Assembly (NCBI GenBank): GCA_031383555.1
Contig: JANMZR010000323.1
Coordinates: 1 to 13,011, forward strand
Source: JANMZR01 sp031383555
Lineage (GTDB): Bacteria > Bacteroidota > Bacteroidia > Cytophagales > Spirosomataceae
Direction: 5' to 3'
DNA length: 13,011 nt
Shown here: piece after piece, positions 8,276 through 13,011 of the stretch
Position numbering within the stretch: the first letter of the stretch is position 1
How the letters are laid out: every line of letters starts with the position of its first letter
Notes under the pieces: model-generated
Databases searched by the model: none
Seen by the model: only the letters and a program-made list of their open reading frames with translations
Told to the model about the DNA's origin: nothing
Translations under genes and position numbers: made by a program

Positions 8276-8911
8276 CTAGTTTTTTGTGAGTGTGATCTGG
8301 TTCTCAAATTCCATTTTTAAACGTTGATCATGCGTAACAATTATTAAATTTGCCTCAATTTTTGCGGCTTCTCGCCTTAATAAATCTACCATTTTTTGGC
8401 AATTTTCATCGTCAAGGCTGGAGCTCGGCTCATCCGCTAAAATAAGACTTGGGCTATTCATTAAGGCTCGTGCAATTCCTACACGTTGTTGCTCCCCAAG
8501 GCTTAAATTTTTGATATTTTTATTCAAAAGGTGATTAATATCAAGTGATTGAGCCAACGATTGCAACTGGTCTTTTTGCTGGCTTTTCCCTGCAAGATAA
8601 GTAGCTAAAGCTAAATTTTCTTCAACAGAAAGGGAATTGACAAAATGAGGCTTTTGGTAAATAACCCCAATATTTTGTGCTCTAAATTTAACCAAATCAT
8701 TATTTAGAAGCGTATTAGTTTTGATGGAGTTTATTGTTATTACTCCTTTGGTGGGCATCAATAATAAGCCAATTAAATGCAAAAATGTAGTTTTGCCTAC
8801 ACCAGATTTTCCCAAAATTAGCAATGAATCACTTTTTTGCAAATTAATATCTTCAAAAACTAAGGCAATTTCATTTCCATATTGGAATTCTACCCCTTTT
8901 GTTGTTATCAT
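8276..8911 (-). CDS. ABC transporter ATP-binding protein (LolD/MacB-like)
   Basis: This 211-residue cytoplasmic ATPase carries all the catalytic motifs: Walker A GKSGVGKT (34-41), Q-loop Q86 in IYQKPHF, signature LSLGEQQ (136-142), Walker B LILADE (156-161) and the switch histidine H194 in VTHDQ. Its short length and close fit to the LolD/MacB/FtsE group match the permease encoded 11 bp downstream, with which it should form a two-plus-two complex. It is slightly shorter than usual at the C-terminus (typical members have about 220-230 residues) but lacks nothing essential. It is the first gene of its unit, and a candidate -7 box (TAATTTTG) lies about 100 bases upstream of the ATG in the divergent region. 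Confidence 0.92.
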   Translation of the reverse strand: MITTKGVEFQYGNEIALVFEDINLQKSDSLLILGKSGVGKTTFLHLIGLLLMPTKGVITINSIKTNTLLNNDLVKFRAQNIGVIYQKPHFVNSLSVEENLALATYLAGKSQQKDQLQSLAQSLDINHLLNKNIKNLSLGEQQRVGIARALMNSPSLILADEPSSSLDDENCQKMVDLLRREAAKIEANLIIVTHDQRLKMEFENQITLTKN

Positions 8912-9105
8912 ATTATCTAAATAAATAGTTTGAGCTTGTAATTTTTCTTTTGACTTGATTTTTTCAAGCCCTCATCCTTTATCATTTGCTAGTTGAAAGT
9001 AATAAATAATGTACAAAATTACCTTTATTGACCTATGAAAAGACATCTTAAAAAAAATATTTAATAAAGAAATGTTTAATATTTTAAAAAAAACATTAAA
9101 TAAAT

Positions 9106-9135
9106 TTTGTTTTGTTTAATTATATAGTACATTTG
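9106..9135 (+). promoter_or_regulatory. Promoter of the sigma-crtI-crtB operon
   Basis: TTTG (9106-9109) is followed after 18 bases by TACATTTG (9128-9135), a perfect match to the Bacteroidota -33/-7 pattern TTTG, 17-23 bases, TAnnTTTG. Transcription would start near 9139-9141, giving a leader of about 25 nt before the ATG at 9167. This is the housekeeping-type form, so the operon need not depend on its own ECF sigma factor for first transcription. Confidence 0.65.
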
Positions 9136-9145
9136 TTAAACAAAA
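9110..9145. promoter_or_regulatory. Candidate operator: 10-bp inverted repeat spanning the carotenoid promoter
   Basis: TTTTGTTTAA (9110-9119) and TTAAACAAAA (9136-9145) are perfect reverse complements 16 bases apart. The left arm lies just after the -33 element and the right arm starts right after the -7 box, covering the predicted start site. This geometry suits a repressor, or a MerR-type regulator that bridges the promoter. A third copy of the TGTTTAA core stands upstream at 9073-9079. No regulator gene is present in the window. Confidence 0.5.
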
Positions 9146-9166
9146 TAAAATAAATCATCAGGTATT

Positions 9167-9670
9167 ATGACAGCGCAAGACTTTTCAAATCAGATTATCA
9201 AGCTTACAAAATCGTTGAAGCCATTTGCATTAAGACTTACAAAAGATATTGAAGATGCAAACGATTTAATTCAAGACACTTTACTTAAGGGTTTTACCAA
9301 CAGAGATAAGTTTACTGATGGTACTAACCTCAAAGCCTGGATGTTTACTATTATGAAAAACACTTTCATCACTAATTACCAAAAAATGGTGAAGAGAAAT
9401 ACTTTCATTGATGTTTCGGAGAATTTACAGTTTATTAATTCTCTAGAAAATAGTACCACAAATTATGCCACCAACAAATTTATTCAAAACGATATTGCTT
9501 TTGCATTAAACCAGCTAGAGGAGGCTTATTTATCGCCATTTATGATGTATTTTAGCGGTTACAAATACCATGAAATAGCCGAAAACTTGGATATTCCAAT
9601 TGGTACTGTAAAAAACAGAATACATATTGCAAGGAAAGAACTAAAGCATCATTTACCTATGTACGCATAG
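9167..9670 (+). CDS. ECF-type RNA polymerase sigma factor of the carotenoid operon
   Basis: This 167-residue sigma-70 family protein has only regions 2 and 4. Region 2 (about 10-75) shows DANDLIQDTLLKGF (30-43), the core-RNA-polymerase-binding helix, and NLKAWMFTIMKNTFITNY (54-71), the -10-reading helix. Region 4 (about 108-160) ends in the helix-turn-helix YHEIAENLDIPIGTVKNRI (134-152). No anti-sigma gene follows; the next gene, 61 bp downstream, is crtI. Bacteroidota carotenoid clusters often start with a sigma factor of this kind, frequently after a MerR-family gene, which is missing here. It may direct transcription of crtI-crtB and of unlinked genes. The start is the only sensible ATG, with a weak AGG a few bases before it. 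Confidence 0.9.
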   Translation: MTAQDFSNQIIKLTKSLKPFALRLTKDIEDANDLIQDTLLKGFTNRDKFTDGTNLKAWMFTIMKNTFITNYQKMVKRNTFIDVSENLQFINSLENSTTNYATNKFIQNDIAFALNQLEEAYLSPFMMYFSGYKYHEIAENLDIPIGTVKNRIHIARKELKHHLPMYA

Positions 9671-9731
9671 TTTTAAAGGATTAACTGATTTTTAGGAAAT
9701 TACCTTGTAAATAAAAAAAATTTATAATAAT

Positions 9732-11207
9732 TTGAAAAAAGTTTTAGTAATAGGAGCGGGATTTTCCGGCCTTGCAGCAGCTACATTATTAGCTACGAAA
9801 GGTTACGACGTCACTATTTTTGAAAAAAATGGTAGAGCAGGTGGTAGAGCCTCGGTTTTTAGTGAAGTAGGCTTTACTTTTGACATGGGGCCAAGTTGGT
9901 ATTGGATGCCGGATATTTTCGAAGATTATTTCAATAAATTTGGCAAGAAAGTTGAAGACTATTACAAACTAGAAAGGTTAGACCCATCTTATGATGTAAT
10001 TTTTAGTAAAGATGACAAAATAAGACTACCCTCCGGAGCAGAAAAGGTGAAAGAGGTTTTTGAAAATGTTGAGAAAGGAGCTGGCAATAATTTAAATATG
10101 TTTTTAAATGAAGCAGCCTATAAATATAAAGTCGGTATTGGCCAATTTGTTTGGAAGCCTAGTAAAAGTATAGTTGAGTTTTTTAGTTTTGGTTTATTAA
10201 AAGATGCATTAAAGTTAGACTTATTCAGTTCGCTGTCAAAGCATGCTAGAAAATACTTTTCAAATTCTAAACTGCTTAAAATCATAGAGTTTCCCTCTCT
10301 TTTTTTAGGGGCAATTCCAGAAAATACACCTGCATTATACAGTTTAATGAATTTTGCCGAAATACAAAATGGAACATGGTATCCAATGGGTGGTATGTAC
10401 AAAATTGTGGAGGCAATGGTTGCTTTGGCTACCGAAAAAGGTGTGAAGTTTAGATATAATTCAGAAGTAACAGGTTTTGAGTATGATGGAAATAAAGCTT
10501 CGAAAATAGTGCTAAAGAATGATTCGATGGAGGCGGATGCAATAATTGCCAGCGCTGACTACAGGCATATCGATAAACTTTTAGGAAAAAAGGAAAATTA
10601 TTCAAACAAATACTGGGATTCTAGAGTTTTAGCACCATCTTGTTTAATTTTTTATTTGGGTATAAATAAAAAGCTAAATAAGTTGCAACATCATAATTTG
10701 TTTTTTGATGAAGATTTTAAGCTACATGCTCATGAAATTTATGTCGATCCCAAATGGCCCACAAGACCATTATTTTATGTTTCGGCACCTTCAAAAACGG
10801 ACCCATCTGTAGCCCCAGTCAATTGTGAAAATTTGTTTTTACTAATGCCTGTTGCTCCTGACTTAAAAGATGACGAAATTACAAGAGAAAAATATTTTAA
10901 AATGTTAATGGCTAGGCTCGAAGACTATTGTGGAGAAGAAATAATTTCACATATAATTTATAAAAAGAGCTACGCCCAAAGTAATTTTGTATCAGATTAT
11001 AATGCGTTTAAAGGTAATGCTTATGGCTTGGCCAATACATTATTTCAAACGGCGTTTTTAAAACCAAAATTAAAAAATAATAACTTAAATAATTTCTATT
11101 ATACAGGTCAATTAACAGTGCCTGGTCCAGGTGTGCCTCCGTCTATAATATCAGGATTGGTGGTTGGTAATGAGGTTGATATGGATTTTAAAAAATCGAA
11201 AAACTAA
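9732..11207 (+). CDS. crtI: Phytoene desaturase (carotenoid FAD-dependent oxidoreductase), TTG start
   Basis: This 491-residue flavoenzyme introduces double bases-conjugating desaturations into phytoene, giving lycopene or a less desaturated carotene; it acts at the inner membrane. The FAD-binding Rossmann motif GAGFSG is at 8-13, followed by EKNGRAGGRAS (31-41) and FDMGPSWYWMPDIF (50-63). The C-terminal CrtI signature runs TGQLTVPGPGVPPSIISG (458-475). Length is normal. The start codon must be TTG at 9732: the in-frame stop at 9708-9710 leaves no ATG upstream, and the first internal ATG (residue 52) would remove the FAD motif. Its stop overlaps the crtB start in TAATG, implying translational coupling. 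Close relatives include CrtN, CrtD and CrtO, but the pairing with crtB favours CrtI. The number of desaturation steps cannot be deduced. Confidence 0.92.
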   Translation: MKKVLVIGAGFSGLAAATLLATKGYDVTIFEKNGRAGGRASVFSEVGFTFDMGPSWYWMPDIFEDYFNKFGKKVEDYYKLERLDPSYDVIFSKDDKIRLPSGAEKVKEVFENVEKGAGNNLNMFLNEAAYKYKVGIGQFVWKPSKSIVEFFSFGLLKDALKLDLFSSLSKHARKYFSNSKLLKIIEFPSLFLGAIPENTPALYSLMNFAEIQNGTWYPMGGMYKIVEAMVALATEKGVKFRYNSEVTGFEYDGNKASKIVLKNDSMEADAIIASADYRHIDKLLGKKENYSNKYWDSRVLAPSCLIFYLGINKKLNKLQHHNLFFDEDFKLHAHEIYVDPKWPTRPLFYVSAPSKTDPSVAPVNCENLFLLMPVAPDLKDDEITREKYFKMLMARLEDYCGEEIISHIIYKKSYAQSNFVSDYNAFKGNAYGLANTLFQTAFLKPKLKNNNLNNFYYTGQLTVPGPGVPPSIISGLVVGNEVDMDFKKSKN

Positions 11208-12055
11208 TGATAGAATTGTATAATAGGTCGGCTCAAAAAACGAGCAAAATGATTACCGAAATGTACAGCACTTCGTTTACTCTGGGTATAAAGTCATTGG
11301 AAAAAAGCCTTCATACACCCATATACAGTATTTATGGTTTTGTAAGAATAGCGGATGAAATTGTTGACTCATTCCATGATTTCGACAAAAAAACACTATT
11401 TGAGCGATTTGAGACTGAAACTTTCCTTGCACTTTCTGAGAAAATAAGTACAAATCCAGTACTTCACGCCTTTCAATTGGTTGTGAATGAATATAAAATA
11501 AACATTGAATATATTGAGGCTTTTTTATATTCTATGAAAATGGATCTTGATATAAATAAATATTCAGAGGATATTTACAAAAAGTATATATTTGGTTCGG
11601 CAGAAGTAGTTGGTTTAATGTGCCTTAAAGTATTTTGCAAAGGAGACCAAGCACTTTTCGATGAATTGGAACCTGGCGCAAAATCTTTGGGTTCTGCGTT
11701 TCAAAAGGTAAATTTTTTAAGGGATATAAAATCTGATTATTTTGAACGAGGCAGGTTGTATTTCCCTGGTGTTAGCTTTGAATCATTTTCAGAGACAGAG
11801 AAAAGAGCAATAGAACTTAACATTGAAGAAGACTTCAATGAGGCCTATAAAGCAATATTAGGACTTCCAAAAGGTGCTAGATATGGAGTAATGTTGGCTT
11901 ACACTTATTATTTGAGTTTATTTGAAAAAATAAAAAATGCAACAATACCCACTATTCAAAATGAACGAATTAGAGTTCCCAATTATCAAAAGCTGGGCTT
12001 ATTAATGGGCTCAATTTTAAAACGAAAAATTAGTTATACTAATTTGTTTGTTTAA
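11207..12055 (+). CDS. crtB: Phytoene/squalene synthase family protein, probably phytoene synthase
   Basis: This 282-residue prenyl-synthase-fold enzyme should condense two geranylgeranyl diphosphates head-to-head into phytoene, the substrate of CrtI. Both Mg-diphosphate-binding aspartate motifs are visible: DEIVD (50-54, in IYGFVRIADEIVD) and DIKSD (172-176, in VNFLRDIKSDYFERGRLYFP). The segment GSAEVVGLM (129-137) matches the active-site helix between them. Length is standard for bacterial CrtB. The ATG overlaps the crtI stop codon by one base and no SD is seen, so translation is probably coupled. Squalene synthase (HpnC/HpnD) and CrtM belong to the same family, but the crtI partner supports CrtB. 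No further carotenoid gene follows; an AT-rich spacer and adk come next. Confidence 0.92.
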   Translation: MIELYNRSAQKTSKMITEMYSTSFTLGIKSLEKSLHTPIYSIYGFVRIADEIVDSFHDFDKKTLFERFETETFLALSEKISTNPVLHAFQLVVNEYKINIEYIEAFLYSMKMDLDINKYSEDIYKKYIFGSAEVVGLMCLKVFCKGDQALFDELEPGAKSLGSAFQKVNFLRDIKSDYFERGRLYFPGVSFESFSETEKRAIELNIEEDFNEAYKAILGLPKGARYGVMLAYTYYLSLFEKIKNATIPTIQNERIRVPNYQKLGLLMGSILKRKISYTNLFV

Positions 12056-12097
12056 TATGTGAAAGCAAAAAATACTTATTATCTGAAATTTAGTTTT

Positions 12098-12122
12098 GGT
12101 CAATAATCAAAATTATTGTTCC
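12098..12122 (+). terminator. Weak possible terminator hairpin after crtB
   Basis: CAATAAT (12101-12107) and ATTATTG (12112-12118) form a perfect 7-bp stem with a 4-base loop, possibly extended by GG/CC. It lies 45 bases after the crtB stop. The stem is almost all A-U and the following sequence (TTCCTCAAG) is not a real T-run, so activity is doubtful. Confidence 0.25.
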
Positions 12123-12252
12123 TCAAGATCATTTTTCCATTAATTCGCCTCCCTTCTTAGTTCAAAAATTCAAATAATTTAACTTTTTTAAGAAATAGGT
12201 CGTAAATTTATGTCTATTTTTTTGAAAGCATACTCTAAGTACTTAGTAACTT

Positions 12253-12307
12253 AATCCTATTTGGGGTAAAGTATCAGGTGTTTTTAGACGGTTTCTCAAA
12301 TAGGATT
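12253..12307 (+). repeat. Long inverted repeat (stem-loop) upstream of adk
   Basis: AATCCTATTT (12253-12262) and AAATAGGATT (12298-12307) are perfect complements. In RNA the stem extends inward by four more pairs (GGGG 12263-12266 with TCTC... read as TTCTC 12293-12297, two pairs being G-U), leaving a loop of about 27 nt. It is followed by a T/A-rich tract and then the adk ATG 43 bases on. It could act as a leader structure of adk, a late terminator for crtB, or a binding site. Confidence 0.4.
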
Positions 12308-12350
12308 TTAATATTTAATTTTTCGAAAAAAATACAGAATTATTAATCCA

Positions 12351-12929
12351 ATGCTAAACCTAATTATTTTTGGCCCTCCTGGAGCTGGTAAAGGCACTCA
12401 GTCAGCAAAATTGATTGAAAAATACAAGCTTCATCATATTTCAACTGGTGATATGTTTAGAGCACATATCACTAATGATACTGCTTTAGGGCTAAGGGTA
12501 AAGCAAATTTTGGCAGATGGTTTGCTGGTGCCTGATAGTATAACCATAGAAATGTTGGAAGAGGAAGTGACTAATAACCCTACTGCAAAAGGTTTTATAT
12601 TTGACGGTTTTCCTCGCACAGTTGCACAAGCACAGGCTTTAGATCAATTTTTGGAAGGAAAAAATGAGAAAATAGATATCGTTTTACAGCTAAACACACC
12701 TGAAGCTGAGCTGAAAAAACGAATTGAAGAAAGAAGAAAAATATCAGGCCGGGCAGATGACGACGCCGACAAACTTATAAAAAGAATGGATGAGTATTTT
12801 ACTAAAACCATTCATGTATTGCCACATTATGAGGCACAAGGTAAAGTAGTAAAAGTGAATGGCTTAGGAAATATTGAAAGTATATTCAATGAGTTATCTG
12901 GTCATATTGATAACATCAAAACGAATTGA
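12351..12929 (+). CDS. adk: Adenylate kinase (short-LID form)
   Basis: This cytoplasmic enzyme interconverts ATP and AMP with two ADP and is essential for nucleotide balance. All family motifs are present: P-loop GPPGAGKGTQ (8-17), the AMP-binding STGDMFR (31-37), DGFPRT (85-90) and the catalytic SGRADDD (132-138). At 192 residues it lacks the roughly 25-30-residue extended LID with its possible zinc cysteines found in 214-residue forms such as that of Escherichia coli; DGFPRT is followed directly by the short-lid RRKISGRADDD region. Short-LID Adk is ordinary in Bacteroidota. The ATG at 12351 places the P-loop in its normal position. It lies downstream of the carotenoid operon on the same strand, but the 295-bp spacer suggests independent transcription. 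Confidence 0.96.
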   Translation: MLNLIIFGPPGAGKGTQSAKLIEKYKLHHISTGDMFRAHITNDTALGLRVKQILADGLLVPDSITIEMLEEEVTNNPTAKGFIFDGFPRTVAQAQALDQFLEGKNEKIDIVLQLNTPEAELKKRIEERRKISGRADDDADKLIKRMDEYFTKTIHVLPHYEAQGKVVKVNGLGNIESIFNELSGHIDNIKTN

Positions 12930-13011
12930 ATTTCAGATTCGTTGAATTTTAATTAAATCGGAACGGTTTAGAAGCCCAATTCTGAAGCCTTTTATATAAA
13001 ATATTTCCCCA

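Larger units (their letters stand above)
8912..9166. promoter_or_regulatory. Divergent regulatory region between the ABC operon and the carotenoid operon
   Basis: This 255-bp, very AT-rich spacer separates genes transcribed away from each other. For the minus strand, TAATTTTG (9021-9014) matches TAnnTTTG, though no TTG is well placed upstream of it. For the plus strand a full promoter is seen at 9106-9135. Three copies of the heptamer TGTTTAA lie at 9073-9079 (+), 9113-9119 (+) and 9136-9142 (-). A small hairpin, CTTGA/TCAAG with a T5 loop (8954-8968), is also present. No gene was found. Confidence 0.6.
12056..12350. other. 295-bp spacer between crtB and adk, with inverted repeats
   Basis: No credible gene is visible. 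It contains a possible weak end-of-operon hairpin (12101-12118), a perfect -7 box TAGTTTTG (12091-12098) without a well-placed -33 partner, the 12-base palindrome CTAAGTACTTAG (12235-12246) and a long stem-loop close to the adk start (12253-12307). The adk promoter is not clear. Confidence 0.6.

Noticed and set aside
8954..8968. CTTGA/TCAAG hairpin in the divergent region
   Set aside because: A five-base stem in AT-rich DNA is expected by chance and has no clear position relative to a promoter or stop.
9059..9101. ATTTAAT/ATTAAAT and AATGTTT/AAACATT inverted repeats upstream of the sigma gene
   Set aside because: They are made almost only of A and T with long spacers; only the TGTTTAA copies shared with the promoter dyad are kept.
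10118..10402. 94-codon minus-strand frame
   Set aside because: It lies antisense within crtI and has no recognisable features.
12930..13011. Possible 3' end of a convergent minus-strand gene after adk
   Set aside because: Two minus-strand frames stay open from the window edge (to stops at about 12949 and 12932), giving about 20 and 25 codons. They are too short to recognise a protein, and two competing open frames argue against a call.

Overview
The window looks like chromosome of an AT-rich member of the Bacteroidota, probably a Cytophagales-type or Sphingobacteriales-type bacterium (the rank below phylum is inference). The signs are a SusC/SusD outer-membrane pair, near absence of Shine-Dalgarno sequences, promoters of the Bacteroidota form TAnnTTTG, a short-LID adenylate kinase, and a carotenoid operon led by an ECF sigma factor. 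No rRNA, tRNA, insertion sequence, phage gene or CRISPR array is visible.

Left part (1-8911), all genes on the minus strand. In transcription order from the right these are: an ABC ATPase (8911-8276) and its FtsX/MacB-type permease (8264-7032), 11 bp apart; a small exported protein with a CFFC motif (6961-6521) that has its own good promoter and ends at a clear intrinsic terminator; an EamA-family ten-helix transporter (6452-5541); a SusC-type TonB-dependent porin (5347-2201) with its SusD-type lipoprotein (2128-611), closed by a strong terminator (542-590); and the first 87 codons of a secreted, Tat-signal-bearing Gfo/Idh/MocA oxidoreductase (263 to the window edge). No glycoside hydrolase, anti-sigma factor or SusR-like regulator lies beside the SusCD pair inside the window, so its substrate cannot be named.

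Right part (9167-12929), all on the plus strand. An ECF sigma factor (9167-9670), phytoene desaturase crtI (9732-11207, TTG start) and phytoene synthase crtB (11207-12055, overlapping crtI by one base) form a compact carotenoid operon. It converts geranylgeranyl diphosphate to phytoene and then to a desaturated carotene such as lycopene. No cyclase, hydroxylase or MerR/CarH-type regulator is present here. The operon promoter lies inside a 34-36 bp dyad with perfect 10-bp arms, the best candidate regulatory site in the window. A 295-bp spacer with two inverted repeats then separates crtB from adk (12351-12929).

The 255-bp divergent region 8912-9166 carries promoters for both halves. I do not see a clearly new multi-gene system. 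The most rewarding items are the operator-like dyad with three identical TGTTTAA heptamers, the ATPase/permease/CxxC-protein module, and the reduced sigma-crtI-crtB operon.
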